Positions 11,501-25,700 are shown, counted from the stretch's first letter. The stretch is 64,000 nt of DNA from Nematostella vectensis (GCF_932526225.1 NC_064041.1:13701451-13765450); one strand, 5' to 3'. Notes: generated from the letters alone by a model not told the origin. A program made the numbers and translations.

Positions 11501-14500
11501 TAGAATAATTGAGTTGAAATTGGCAATTGCAAGGACTATTGATGAAAGGAGTTGTTATCCTGTTTTGTTGTTGTTGTTTATAAAAATATTGCTATGAATT
11601 TGAGTAATGAAGAAATAACTGGAACATGTCACTAGTTCGCAGAAGTACTTTATCCAAATGTTACTTGATACATGAGTTTTAAAGATTAAAATTTCAATAT
11701 GAAATGTTTCAAATGCATTTTTGACGTCTTTTAGGGCAGCCTGCTTTATATGGACACCCCAATAATACAGACACTTATGAAAGTCCCAAGGGTGTCCGTA
11801 TTAACGGGTACTGTCTCCAAAATGTGTGGTGGCCTAAAGTAGACAGCACCATCAATAAAAAAATACATGGATAAAAAAAAAGGTTCAAACAAATAGAGAA
11901 TACTGCAAAAATGATAAATCTTACACTGCAAATAAAACACATTGCACACTGCAAACAACAAAAACAACAACAACAAAAACACTGAAAAAGTCATCACTGT
12001 TTTGTACAATGCAAAACAAAATGCATCACTGTATAGATTGAACACTGTTAATAAAAAAACACCACAAATAAAAGATTGTGTTGCAAACAAAAAGAAATTC
12101 ACTGCAAATATTTATTGCACACTGTGTAATAATAAGAAATATGCAGTATATTAAAAAAAATCAAACAAAAGTAAAACACACTCAAATAGAACGGAAATCT
12201 TTGCAAGTAGAAATATGCAAATTAAACCTATTGGAAAATTGATATTTCCTGCTTTTCAAGAAAATAAAGGCTAGGTTATCTAATATATGGTAGAATTACC
12301 ACAACATTTGACACCTGCTTGTAACTTACTGTATGGGCCATCATAGCAAAGCCTAAAATAATGGTTGATCATTTCTTTGAATTTCAATCAAAGATATTGT
12401 ACTTTAATTTCGGCAATAATATAATAGTGGGGTGTCTGTAGGCAAGATTTGACTGAGCTATGCTTTTAAAAACAAATGTTCTGTGTGATAAGATTAAAAT
12501 GATAAACAGTTTTATCTGTTATTCTTTTTCCTGTTTTTTTTTTTTTATCAGGATCTCACACAAAGATTCAAGGAGAACTCTAAAGGCAGGAAACGTGATC
12601 ATCCCCCTAGTAGCTTCTTTTGCTGGTTCACTGACTTGATGGACAACAGTGATGAATTAGGGGAGCTGATCAAGGATGATATCTGGCCTAACCCACTGCA
12701 GTATTATATGGTACACTACCCTTGATACACCACATTTACGCTAAACCTTTTGCTTTGTGATGTATTATAGCACTGGCCTAACCCCCTGCAGTATTATATG
12801 GTACACTACCCTTGATACACCAGATGTATGTTAAACCTTCTGCTTTGTGATGTGTTAAAGCACTGGCTTTACCCCCTGCAGTATTATATGGTACACTACC
12901 CTTGATACACCACATGTATGTTAAACCTTCTGCTTTGTGATGTGTTACAACACTGGCCTAACCCACTGCAGTATTATATGGTACACTACCCTTGATACAC
13001 CACATGTATGTTAAACCTTCTGCTTTGTGATGTGTTACAACACTGGCCTAACCCCCTGCAGTATTATATGGTACACTACCCTTGATACACCACATGTATG
13101 TTAAACCTCCTGCTTTGTGATGTGTTACAACACTGGCCTAACCCCCTGCAGTATTATATGGTACACTACCCTTGATACACCACATGTATGCTAAACCTTC
13201 TGCTTTGTGATGTGTTATAGCACTGGCCAAACCCCCTGCAGTATTATATGGTACACTACCTTTGATACACCACATGTATGTTAAACCTTCTGCTTTGTGA
13301 TGTGTTACAGCACTGGCCTAACCCACTGCAGTATTATATGGTACACTACCCTTGATACACCACATGTATGTTAAACCTTCTGCTTTGTGATGTGTTACAG
13401 CACTGGCCTAACCCACTGCAGTATTATATGGTACACTACCCTTGATACACCACATGTATGCTAAACCTTCTGCTTTGTGATGTGTTACAGCACTGGCCTA
13501 ACCCACTGCAGTATTATATGGTACACTACCCTTGATACACCACATGTATGCTAAACCTTCTGCTTTGTGATGTGTTACAGCACTGGCCTAACCCACTGCA
13601 GTATTATATGGTACACTACCCTTGATACACCACATGTATGCTAAACCTTCTGCTTTGTGATGTGTTACAGCACTGGCCTAACCCACTGCAGTATTATATG
13701 GTACACTACCCTTGATACACCACATGTATGCTAAACCTTCTGCTTTGTGATGTGTTACAACACTGGCCTAACCCCCTGCAGTATTATATGGTACACTACC
13801 CTTGATACACCACATGTATGCTAAACCTTCTGCTTTGTAATGTGTTACAACACTGGCCTACCCCCTGCAGTATTATATGATACACTACCCTTGATACACC
13901 ACATGTATTCTAAACCTTTAGCTTTGTGATGTGCTACAGCACTGGCCTAACCCCCTGCAGTATTATATGGTACACTACCCTTGATACACCACATGTATGT
14001 TAAACCTTCTGCTTTGTGATGTATTATAGCACTGGCCTAACCCCCTGCAGTATTATATGGTACACTACCCTTGATACACCACATGTATGTTAAACCTTCT
14101 GCTTTGTGATGTGTTATAGCACTGGCCTAACCCCCTGCAGTATTATATGGTACACTACCCTTGATACACCACATGTATGTTAAACCTTCTGCTTTGTGAT
14201 GTGCTACAGCACTGGCCTAACCCCCTGCAGTATTATATGGTACACTACCCTTGATACACCACATGTATGCTAAACCTTTTTCTTTGTGATGTGTTATAGC
14301 ACTGGCCTAACCCCCTGCAGTATTATATGGTACACTACCCTTGATACACCACATGTATGTTAAACCTTCTGCTTTGTGATGTGTTATAGCACTGGCCTAA
14401 CCCACTGCAGTATTATATGGTACACTACCCTTGAAACACCACATGTATGTTAAACCTTTTGCTTTGTGATGCGTTACAACACTGGCCTAACCCCCTGCAG

Positions 14501-17279
14501 TATCATATGGTACACTACCCTTGATACACCACATGTATGCTAAACCTTCTGCTTTGTGATGTGTTATAGCACTGGCCTAACCCCCTGCAGTATTATATGT
14601 TACACTACCCTTGATACACCACATGTATGTTAAACCTTTAGCTTTGTGATGTATTACAGCACTGGCTGTAGGACACCCAAGATACACTAAATAAATGGAA
14701 CTATCTATAATAGCTAATATGTAGGTCACACTAAACCCCGTATGATATGTTACAGCATCGGAATCAAAAGTATAATAATATGGACAAGTACAGTATGTTT
14801 TACTCTTCCAAGTTTTGCGTAAATCTTTTTTCTCAGTGGCTTTTTAGAACTACAGCACCAGTCAGCGGTGCTGACTTAGTTATGTATGCGTGCGCAGAGA
14901 TCTGCCTTGCTCTCGTGTTACTGGACAGCCATCTTGTTTGGTCTTCCGTTCCGCAGTTCCGTTTATAAAAGCCCTTATTACACGATCTGGTTTTGAGTTT
15001 GTACCTTATATTAACTGGGGTGGTGGCAGCGGTGGGATCCATGGGCGCATACATAACTAAGTCAGCACTGCTGACTGGTGCAGTTTAACCACAATGAAAC
15101 AAAGTGCAAATTATCCTAGCAATGTAAAGGAGCAGTGTCGTGTTAAGAGCTTTGCAATAGCTCTACGGCCTGGACACAATGAATTTAAGTCAAATAATAA
15201 TATTGAATTCTGAGCCTTGGTACATGTGGGAGACTTAAATTCAGAGGAAATGACCACAAACTGTCAATAAACATAGTTTTCAATAAAATAGCGCATATTA
15301 TTTTAACAAGGCATTGACAGCTAAAAATTCAACTGTTTGTAGAAAATTAAAAGCCTACAATAAACACTGACTCCAGACATGCGCAGTTCCATGACGCTGC
15401 CCCTTTAAACGTGTTATAGGGTGCAGATGTCCAAATAGAAGATGAAAACGATGCTTTAGAAGATGAAAATGAAGAAGACTCAGATGATGAGGTGTGTATT
15501 GCTTACTTTATGTCTTAATTTAAGAATTTTATAACAGGGCCGTAACAGGCCTAGAAATATTGGGGTGGGGGGGGGGGGATGGGCACAATACAGAAACATT
15601 AAGAAAATATTGGGGGGGGGGATGGGCACAATACAGAAACATTAAGAAAATATTGTGGGGGGGGGGGAGGGCAGCCACGCCCCTACTGGTCATTTCCTTA
15701 TAATTTTTCTAAATATTAGGGGGGGGACATGCTCCCAGTGCCCCCCCCTGCTACGGCCCAATATAACTACTAGCTAACTCTACCAAGTTTTCAATTCTTC
15801 AGGTTAAGAGTTCTGTTTAGTATCATCTTTGTATTAAGTTTTCCCGTTCCTACTTTTAGGAGTCTTATCTTATGTTCGGTTTACATAGTTTCTGGAAAAT
15901 TTAAGGTTGACTCAGCTGAATTCATTGATGTTTGCAGACATGGTCTTTGTCAATCACTCAGTCAGTCAATGGGTTGGTCGGTTAATGTCCTTTATTTATA
16001 GAGGGTGAAACTGATTACTTTATGATTCCATTTAATCAATTAATTGCAGGAGGATGATGATGAGGTTGTTGAAGTAGATGACGATGAGGAAGATGAAGAT
16101 GATGGAGGTGATGATGAAGATGGTGAGGAGGTCGAGGAAGTTATCGAGGAGACAGATGACAAAGAGCTAGCTGAGGGCGAGGAGGGCGTCATGGTGTACG
16201 AGGAAGAAGAGGAAGACGATGACGATGAGGAAGTGGCAGGCAAGGTGCAGTGGTATAGTTTCAACAGAAAGTTAGCCAATCAGGATTCCAGAAACATGTT
16301 GTTTGATTGACATGAACTTCACTAAGCCAATCAATGATCCGGCTTTGTCATGTCAATCAAATTTGTTTTTGTGCCCTGATTGGCTGTAGCTACCAAACGG
16401 TGTGTCACATTACAAATATATCTTCTTTTTGAATGTGTGTTTATTTATCTTTCAGACCTGTTATGAAACAATGCCTTTCTTGTTTTTTTTTAAGCGATTT
16501 GCTAAAGGGATTTGCAGTCCTAGACAATTACAAATATTGTGGAATAGGCTAACGACTTTTGTGATGTTTCAATAATAGAAAAACTAGATAATATAATAAT
16601 CTCGATTGTTCCAAGAACTAAAAGAGTATAAAATGGGGTCAGTACGCAGCTCTTACAAGCTGCAATTTGATTGGGCAAATAAACAATATCCGCACCTCGA
16701 CACAAAGAACGAGAAGAATAGAGACAAAAGAACTCCTTTGTAGAACAAAGATAATAGGAGACAAAGCGGCTGCGTACTTACTCATAAAATGAGGCAAAAT
16801 TGGCATCTTGTACTTGTACAAAATATCTCATTTTTGCGTGCGTATGTCCTCTTATAACACGTGGATCCTAGTATCGTTGTATAGAAAGAAATCCCGTGAC
16901 CTTAAGAGTGTGAAACTCACGCCTAAATAACAAAAACACGGAAAAGGCTACGACCGTCACGCCAGAGGGCGACGACAAAAAAATATTTCCATGAAAATAA
17001 GCTCTTTCTGACGTAGAAACGTTGTTGTTATGTCGCTGAAAACCGCAGCGCACGCTACCAAAAAGTCACGTGATTTCATAGTGCAAATCGTCCATTGTTG
17101 GTGGCTGGAGGGATGTGCTCTTCCCATTGCCCACTCCTGCTATACACACCTGATGGCAATAAGCATTTACTTTTTTGCAGATTGAAGGAGAAGACGAGGA
17201 TGAAGAAGATGACGACGATGATGATGGCGAAGACGAGGAGGAAGGAGACGAGGAAGGGAGAGAACATGTGGAGGACTAA
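8584..17279 (+). CDS. SET: SET / TAF-I histone chaperone (NAP family)
   Basis: Seven exons, join(8584..8835,10412..10534,10825..10938,12552..12710,15420..15491,16050..16244,17181..17279), give 337 residues; every junction is phase 0. The protein starts [16 protein letters not shown], followed by the dimerisation helix ([20 protein letters not shown], then ILRVEQKYN) and KIPNFWITV. Exon 2 opens [11 protein letters not shown] and holds [17 protein letters not shown]. Exon 3 has [17 protein letters not shown] and exon 4 ends [12 protein letters not shown]. These are the NAP/SET earmuff-domain hallmarks. Exons 5-7 encode a long Asp/Glu tail of about 120 residues. SET binds histones, remodels chromatin, inhibits PP2A and belongs to the INHAT complex in vertebrates. 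The intron after exon 4 holds a 90-bp array that copies the exon's own 3' end. The exon 6 donor (AAG|GTGCAG) is weak. A polyadenylation signal lies at 18636. Confidence 0.95.
8836..10411. other. SET intron 1
   Basis: Apart from the MITE at 9,909-10,086, this is AT-rich intron with no recognisable exon. The acceptor is ATTAG at 10,407-10,411. It lies 18 nt upstream of a second AG that would drop the conserved FLNHPQ residues, so the upstream acceptor was chosen. Confidence 0.5.
9909..10086. mobile_element. MITE family A, copy 2
   Basis: The left end is ATACCTGTCAACTCTCCCGC followed by ATTAGGCAGGAGTCTCAAG; the right end is AAGGTGACAGATAT. It is the same family as the copies at 1,845, 34,012 and 42,708 and sits inside SET intron 1. 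Confidence 0.6.
11103..11814. mobile_element. Tigger/pogo-like terminal-repeat element, non-autonomous
   Basis: The left end reads TACAGTGGAACCCCGCTCTA followed by CGGACAACC. The right end, read inverted, is ACAGTACCCGTTAATACGGA followed by CACC. Such CAGTGGAACCCCGC...CGGAC termini are typical of pogo/Tigger-type elements. No transposase frame survives. It sits in SET intron 3 (10,939-12,551). Confidence 0.45.
12682..14672 (+). repeat. 90-bp tandem array copying SET exon 4 end and its donor
   Basis: The true exon 4 ends CTGGCCTAACCCACTGCAGT followed by ATTATATG|GTACAC at 12,710. A 90-bp unit containing this 30-nt exon tail, the GTACAC donor and about 60 bp of intron is then repeated about 21 times (tail copies near 12,772, 12,862, 12,952, and so on to 14,568), ending with a partial copy. 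In about 15 copies the tail is preceded by an AG (TTACAG, TTATAG or similar); in about six it is AA. Each AG copy therefore looks like a 30-nt, phase-0 mini-exon encoding [11 protein letters not shown] few copies have lost the donor (for example ATATGATACAC near 13,879). Confidence 0.92.
14855..15081. mobile_element. MITE with ~38-bp terminal inverted repeats
   Basis: The left terminus GCACCAGTCAGCGGTGCTGA continues CTTAGTTATGTATGCG. The right terminus, read inverted, is GCACCAGTCAGCAGTGCTGA continuing CTTAGTTATGTATGCG. It is non-coding and lies in SET intron 4, just downstream of the 90-bp array. Confidence 0.65.
15545..15762. repeat. G-run dispersed repeat, copy 1
   Basis: Long G runs alternate with the string GGCACAATACAGAAACATTA followed by AGAAAATATTG, present twice in tandem. 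CAGCCACGCCCCTACTGGTC and GTGCCCCCCCCTGCTACGG follow. A close copy lies at 45,185-45,345 in a SYNRG intron. It lies in SET intron 5. Confidence 0.6.
16245..17180. other. SET intron 6
   Basis: No exon or defined repeat was recognised. Both strands have short open stretches only. Confidence 0.4.
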
Positions 17280-19712
17280 GCGCCCCTCCCTCCCCTCCCC
17301 CCCTCAAACAGCCTATGTAATATATTACTCCCTTCACGGAAACAGTGATGTTTCAACAAACCAGCACTCAGGCTCTCTGTGAGAGCTCCTCCCCTAAGGA
17401 AGGTCTTGTTGAAGTGTCATTCATTTTGTACAGCAACATTTAATAGTGCAGTATCCGAGATGTTATACAAAGTAGCTTAAAATATTTTGCTTAGAGCTTG
17501 GGAACCCAAGCAATGCTGTTAGGGATCAAACGGCAAAACAACATCTTCCAACATCGTCACACCACACACAATTATACGACTTGATGATCAAACATCGTTG
17601 ACCAAAATGTTTCTCAGCAGTGTTGGTGCTGTTTCGCAGGCCTTAAATTTGATAAATACGTTGAAATTTGGCTTTCCAATTTTACTCTTACTAAAAGAGG
17701 AATATTGTTATTCATTGGCCTCAACATCTGAACAAAATTAAGGTAAAGTGTTCTTCAAGGAACTCAGCCATCTGCTTTTTTTCAGTCATCCAATACAAGC
17801 CTACTTGCATACTGATTTCGGCTAACAAAGTAGGTTTTTTAATACTACCAAGAAAGTTTCTTTTCACCTTCGAATTGCGATAACCTTATTTGATGATATT
17901 GCTTTATCACGAACACATGTAAGATATTTGGCTTACGAGTACATTGACTAGTTCACGTTACTTGTACAGAAAGTTTCTATGTGGAACTACCATTAACAAT
18001 GCTGGAAGCTGTTGACACTTTATAGGAAAGAAACCCAGCCCTACTAGCTCGGTGTTTTCGCCTGCGAAGAGCCCTGAGCAATCCTCATTGAGACAATTTG
18101 GCACTATAACGCAACAAATAAACAGGTATACATAACAAGAGAGAGACGTTAAAACATGTCATCGCAATGCATCTTGGGCAGGCTGAGTTGGCCTCTTTAG
18201 GATGTGAAGTTTCACAAACTGAAAGTGCAGACGTGATACACGTGAAAAAATCAAAATTGAAGAAATAGGAGTTGAAGGGAATGAATGTCATCACACCTTT
18301 CTCTACTTTGTCTTGACTTTATGCTAATTTTCACAAGTGCCACACACACAGAAAAACAAACACAAGTGTTCGTACTTTTATAAAATATAAATATACTAGA
18401 TACTGGAAACTAAGACTTTCCCTAACCCTAACCCCGTTATCTGTTATAACAAGTTGCTCAAATTTCGGCTGCTTCCGATATTCCAAATAATTTTCTTTAG
18501 GCTTTTCAAATATCTTTTCTGTTTGTTACAGTAAGACCAATACTGCTAATATTTCTCTGAGCTTATTTTATATATCTCCAAGCTTTTTTGATCAACTCAT
18601 TGTGTCTGATATTTTGTAATTCCTCTATTGTTTATAATAAATGCTTAAGCCAAACAAAATGTCACGAGTATTAAGTTTAAGGATCTTCGTAGAGGGCAAA
18701 TCTGTCACTCGGCTCGAATATCGATCGAACAATTGACAGTCCATAATTAATGAAATGCGGGGTGATAATTGCATACACGCGCATTACTTGTTAATACATA
18801 ATATGTACAGTTGATAAAGGAATGCTTAAAGTCCATATAACCTTTCAGAGTTGATAGACTTTGTCAATTCTTTATATTTTCATCTTCCAAATGGTATGTG
18901 GTTTTCATGGACCCTATAAAACACGCGTTCGCGCGAATAACTCAAATCTGTAATATTGAGGTATTTTGGTCAACCTTCGGAAAAAAGGCCGTGAACTGAA
19001 AGGCCCGGGTCCAGTCATTTGTGACGTAGATCGAGATGTCAACCATGAGAAAACATGCGCGCGCTAAACCGGTTCCCGTCTTCATGTCTTCTTAGTTATT
19101 GCTGAAGAACGTTGTGTGGTTACAACTTTTACCGCCATCTTTATATCTCAACCTGGTAGTCAAATGATTATTTAACTTCAGGAAACAGATCTGCAAAATT
19201 AAGCAGATATTTTTTAGTTTTTGAATTATTTTTGCATTGTGCGCGCGCGCTGCATTTGCAATCAAGAATGGCGACATTCTCACGAGCGCGCGCTGTTTTT
19301 AAAACCTACAACAAAACGATATTTTCTTTTTTCGCATACAATTCTCGACTTTAAGTTATTGCAATAGAAAACAATTCGCCAATATTTTGTGGTATTGCCG
19401 TCTCTGAATTTTAACTGATTTAAGATTTTCGCCAGATTTTCCCGCCAAAACTTGGAATTATTCACTCGATTCAATCTCCTTTCGCGCGGCCAGGATAATA
19501 TTCAAAGATCTGTAGAAAATTCAAATTTTAATCAAATTCAATTCCCTTCTCAAAATTTGAAAGTTTATCTATGCCTTGTTTTGGCTAGATTGATATAAGT
19601 GAAAGGTTTTAAGAACTTTAAGATAAGGCGAAATAGACTAAAACAATACTCGGTATCAATTGGAATTATTAGAAAATGATCAACGAGCAAACGACTGAGG
19701 AAGCTTTCCAAG
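17280..19712. other. SET 3' flank and intergenic
   Basis: This holds the SET 3' UTR to about 18.65 kb, followed by AT-rich sequence with some GCGCGC runs (19,060-19,300). No gene was recognised up to the satellite. Confidence 0.4.
18636..18641 (+). other. Candidate polyadenylation signal of SET
   Basis: An AATAAA hexamer (context TTTATAATAAATGC) 1.36 kb after the SET stop codon. It is a reasonable end of a long 3' UTR; transcript data would decide. Confidence 0.35.
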
Positions 19713-22700
19713 GATTGGAATCAAGAGAAAACAATTAGCAGTGTCACAATAACAGAGTAACACGCACGTCATGGATTGGAATCAGGAGAAAACAATTAGC
19801 AGTGTCACAATGACAGAGAAACACGCGCGTCATGGATTGGAATCAGGAGAAAACAATTAGCAGTGTCACAATGACAAAAATACGCACGTCATAGATTGGA
19901 ATAAGGAGAAAACAATTAGCAGTGTCACAATAACAGAGTAACACGCACGTCATGGATTGGAATCTATAGAAAACAATTAGAAGTGTCACAATGACAAAAA
20001 TACGCACGTCATAGATTGGAATAAGGAGAAAACAATTAGCAGTGTCACAATGACAGAGAAACACGCGCGTCATGGATTGGAATCTATAGAAAACAATTAG
20101 CAGTGTCACAACTACAGAGAAACACGCGCGTCATGGATTGGAATCAGGAGAAAACAATTAGCAGAGTCACAATGACAGAGAAACACGCGCGTCATGGATG
20201 GGAATCTATAGAAAACAATTAGCAGAGTCACAATGATAGAGAAACACGCGCGTCATGGATTGGAATCTATAGAAAACAATTAGCAGTGTCGCAATGACAA
20301 AAACAAACGCGTCATGGATTGGAATCAAGAGAAAACAATTAGCAGTGTCACAATGACAGAGAAACACGCCCGTCATGGATTGGAATCAGGAGAAAACAAT
20401 TAGCAGTGTCACAATGACAGAGAAACACGCGCGTCATGGATTGGAATCAGGAGAAAACAATTAGCAGTGTCACAATGACAGAGAAACACGCGCGTCATGG
20501 ATTGGAATCACGAGAAAACAATTAGCAGTGTCACAATGACAGAGAAACACGCGCGTCATGGATTGGAATCAGGAGAAAACAATTATCAGTGTCACAATGA
20601 CAAAGAAAACGATCATCATGGACTAGAATCTATAGAAAACAATTAGCACAGTCACAATGACAGAGAAACACGCGCGTCATGGATTGGGATCTATAGAAAA
20701 CAATTAGCAGTGTCACAATGACAGAGAAACACGCGCGTCATGGATTGGAATCAGGAGAAAACAATTAGCAGTGTCACAATGACAGAGAAACACGCGCGTC
20801 ATGGATTGGAATCAGGAGAAAACAATTAGCAGTGTCACAATGACAAAAACACACGCGTCATGGATTGGAATCAAGAGAAAACAATTAGCAGTGTCACAAT
20901 GACAGGGAAACACGCCCGTCATGGATTGGAATCAGGAGAAAACAATTAGCAGTGTCACAATGACAGAGAAACACGCGCGTCATGGATTGGAATCAGGAGA
21001 AAACAATTAGCAGTGTCACAATGACAGAGAAACACGCGCGTCATGGATTGGAATCAGGAGAAAACAATTAGCAGAGTCACAATGACAGAGAAACACGCGC
21101 GTCATGGATGGGAATCTATAGAAAACAATTAGCAGAGTCACAATGATAGAGAAACACGCGCGTCATGGATTGGAATCTATAGAAAACAATTAGCAGTGTC
21201 GCAATGACAAAAACACACGCGTCATGGATTGGAATCAAGAGAAAACAATTAGCAGTGTCACAATGACAGAGAAACACGCCCGTCATGGATTGGAATCAGG
21301 AGAAAACAATTAGCAGTGTCACAATGACAGAGAAACACGCGCGTCATGGATTGGAATCAGGAGAAAACAATTAGCAGTGTCACAATGACAGAGAAACACG
21401 CGCGTCATGGATTGGAATCACGAGAAAACAATTAGCAGTGTCACAATGACAGAGAAACACGCGCGTCATGGATTGGAATAAGGAGAAAACAATTAGCAGT
21501 GTCACAATGACAAAGAAAACGATCATCATGGACTAGAATCTATAGAAAACAATTAGCACAGTCACAATGACAGAGAAACACGCGCGTCATGGATTGGGAT
21601 CTATAGAAAACAATTAGCAGTGTCACAATGACAGAGAAACACGCGCGTCATGGATTGGAATCAGGAGAAAACAATTAGCAGTGTCACAATGACAGAGAAA
21701 CACGCGCGTCATGGATTGGAATCAGGAGAAAACAATTAGCAGTGTCACAATGACAAAAACACACGCGTCATGGATTGGAATCAAGAGAAAACAATTAGCA
21801 GTGTCACAATGACAGGGAAACACGCCCGTCATGGATTGGAATCAGGAGAAAACAATTAGCAGTGTCACAATGACAGAGAAACACGCGCGTCATGGATTGG
21901 AATCAGGAGAAAACAATTAGCAGTGTCACAATGACAGAGAAACACGCGCGTCATGGATTGGAATCAGGAGAAAACAATTAGCAGAGTCACAATGACAGAG
22001 AAACACGCGCGTCATGGATGGGAATCTATAGAAAACAATTAGCAGAGTCACAATGATAGAGAAACACGCGCGTCATGGATTGGAATCTATAGAAAACAAT
22101 TAGCAGTGTCGCAATGACAAAAACACACGCGTCATGGATTGGAATCAAGAGAAAACAATTAGCAGTGTCGCAATGACAAAAACACACGCGTCATGGATTG
22201 GAATCAAGAGAAAACAATTAGCAGTGTCACAATGACAGAGAAACACGCCCGTCATGGATTGGAATCAGGGGAAAACAATTAGCAGTGTCACAATGACAGA
22301 GAAACACGCGCGTCATGGATTGGAATCAGGAGAAAACAATTAGCAGTGTCACAATGACAGAGAAACATGCGCGTCATGGATTGGAATCTATAGAAAACAA
22401 TTAGCAGTGTCACAATGACAGAGAAACACGCGCGCCATGGATTGGAATCAGGAGAAAACAATGAGCAGTGTCACAATGACAGAGAAACACGCGCGTCATG
22501 GATTGGAATCTATAGAAAACAATTAGCAGTGTCACAATGACAGAGAAACACGCGCGTCATAGATTGGAATCAGGAGAAAACAATTAGCAGTGTCACAATG
22601 ACAGAGAAACACGCGCGTCATGGATTGGAATAAGGAGAAAACAATGAGCAGTGTCACAATGACAGAGAAACACGCGCGTCATGGATTGGAATCAAGAAAA

Positions 22701-25700
22701 AAACAATTAGCAGTGTCACAATGACAGAGAAACACGCCCGTCATGGATTGGAGTCAGGAGAAAGAATTAGCAGTGTCACAATGACAGAGAAACACGCGCG
22801 TCATGGATTGGAATCACGAGAAAACAATTAGCAGTGTCACAATGACAGAGAAACACGCGCGTCATGGGTTGGATTCAGGAGAAAACAATTATCAGTGTCA
22901 CAATGACATAGAAAACGATCGTCATGGGCTAGAATCTATAGAAAACAATTAGCACAGTCACAATGACAGAGAAACACGCGCGTCATGGATTGGAATCTAT
23001 AGAAAATAATTAGCAGTGTCACAATGACAGAGAAACACGCGCGTCATGGATTGGAATCAGGAGAAAACAATTAGCAGTGTCACAATGACAGAGAAACCCG
23101 CGCGTCATGGATTGGAATCAGGAGAAAACAATTAGCAGTGTCACAATGACAGAGAAACACGCGCGTCATGGATTGGGATCTATAGAAAACAATTAGCAGT
23201 GTCACAATGACAGAGAAACACGCGCGTCATGGATTGGAATCAGGAGAAAACAATGAGCAGTGTCACAATGACAGAGAAACACTCGCGTCATGGATTGGAA
23301 TCAGGAGAAATCAATTAGCAGTGTCACAATCATAGAGAAACACGCGCGTCATGGATTGGAATCTATAGAAAACAATTAGCAGTGTCGCAATGACAAAAAC
23401 ACACGCGTCATGGATTGGAATCAGGAGAAAACAATTAGCAGTGTCACAATGACAAAGAAACACGACCGTCATGGATTGGAATCAGGAGAAAACAATGAGC
23501 AGTGTCACAATGACAGAGAAACACTCGCGTCATGGATTGGAATCAGGAGAAAACAATTAGCAGTGTCACAATGACAGAGAAACACGCGCGTCTTGGATTG
23601 GAATCACGAGAAAACAATTAGCAGTGTCACAATGACAGAGAAACACGCGCGTCATGGATTGGAATCAGGAGAAAACAATTAGCAGTGTCACAATGACAGA
23701 GAAACATGCGCGTCATGGATTGGAATCTATAGAAAACAATTAGCAGTGTCACAATGACAGAGAAACACGCGCGTCATGGATTGGAATCAGGAGAAAACAA
23801 TTAGCAGTGTCACAATGACAGAGAAACACGCGCGTCATGGATTGGAATCAGGAGAAAACAATTAGCAGAGTCACAATGACAGAGAAACACGCGCGTCATG
23901 GATGGGAATCTATAGAAAACAATTAGCAGAGTCACAATGATAGAGAAACACGCGCGTCATGGATTGGAATCTATAGAAAACAATTAGCAGTGTCGCAATG
24001 ACAAAAACACACGCGTCATGGATTGGAATCAAGAGAAAACAATTAGCAGTGTCGCAATGACAAAAACACACGCGTCATGGATTGGAATCAAGAGAAAACA
24101 ATTAGCAGTGTCACAATGACAGAGAAACACGCCCGTCATGGATTGGAATCAGGGGAAAACAATTAGCAGTGTCACAATGACAGAGAAACACGCGCGTCAT
24201 GGATTGGAATCAGGAGAAAACAATTAGCAGTGTCACAATGACAGAGAAACATGCGCGTCATGGATTGGAATCTATAGAAAACAATTAGCAGTGTCACAAT
24301 GACAGAGAAACACGCGCGCCATGGATTGGAATCAGGAGAAAACAATGAGCAGTGTCACAATGACAGAGAAACACGCGCGTCATGGATTGGAATCTATAGA
24401 AAACAATTAGCAGTGTCACAATGACAGAGAAACACGCGCGTCATGGATTGGAATCAGGAGAAAACAATTAGCAGTGTCACAATGACAGAGAAACACGCGC
24501 GTCATGGATTGGAATAAGGAGAAAACAATGAGCAGTGTCACAATGACAGAGAAACACGCGCGTCATGGATTGGAATCAAGAAAAAAACAATTAGCAGTGT
24601 CACAATGACAGAGAAACACGCCCGTCATGGATTGGAGTCAGGAGAAAGAATTAGCAGTGTCACAATGACAGAGAAACACGCGCGTCATGGATTGGAATCA
24701 CGAGAAAACAATTAGCAGTGTCACAATGACAGAGAAACACGCGCGTCATGGGTTGGATTCAGGAGAAAACAATTATCAGTGTCACAATGACATAGAAAAC
24801 GATCGTCATGGGCTAGAATCTATAGAAAACAATTAGCACAGTCACAATGACAGAGAAACACGCGCGTCATGGATTGGAATCTATAGAAAATAATTAGCAG
24901 TGTCACAATGACAGAGAAACACGCGCGTCATGGATTGGAATCAGGAGAAAACAATTAGCAGTGTCACAATGACAGAGAAACCCGCGCGTCATGGATTGGA
25001 ATCAGGAGAAAACAATTAGCAGTGTCACAATGACAGAGAAACACGCGCGTCATGGATTGGGATCTATAGAAAACAATTAGCAGTGTCACAATGACAGAGA
25101 AACACGCGCGTCATGGATTGGAATCAGGAGAAAACAATGAGCAGTGTCACAATGACAGAGAAACACTCGCGTCATGGATTGGAATCAGGAGAAATCAATT
25201 AGCAGTGTCACAATCATAGAGAAACACGCGCGTCATGGATTGGAATCTATAGAAAACAATTAGCAGTGTCGCAATGACAAAAACACACGCGTCATGGATT
25301 GGAATCAGGAGAAAACAATTAGCAGTGTCACAATGACAAAGAAACACGACCGTCATGGATTGGAATCAGGAGAAAACAATGAGCAGTGTCACAATGACAG
25401 AGAAACACTCGCGTCATGGATTGGAATCAGGAGAAAACAATTAGCAGTGTCACAATGACAGAGAAACACGCCCGTCATGGATTGGAATCAGGAGAAAACA
25501 ATTAGCAGTGTCACAATGACAGAGAAACACGCGCGTCTTGGATTGGAATCACGAGAAAACAATTAGCAGTGTCACAATGACAGAGAAACACGCGCGTCAT
25601 GGATTGGAATCAGGAGAAAACAATTAGCAGTGTCACAATGACAGAGAAACATGCGCGTCATGGATTGGAATCTATAGAAAACAATTAGCAGTGTCACAAT

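Noticed and set aside
16040-16279. Serine-rich minus-strand frame
   Set aside because: It is antisense to the acidic exon 6 of SET; the serine run reflects GAT/GAG codons read in reverse.
18419-18436. CCCTAACCCTAACCCC, telomere-like
   Set aside because: It has only about two and a half units and is flanked by ordinary unique sequence.
19843-20109. Open frame in the 61-bp satellite (and a similar one at 31,210-31,416)
   Set aside because: Three satellite units happen to lack a stop in one frame. The frame breaks with any unit variant and no coding signal exists.
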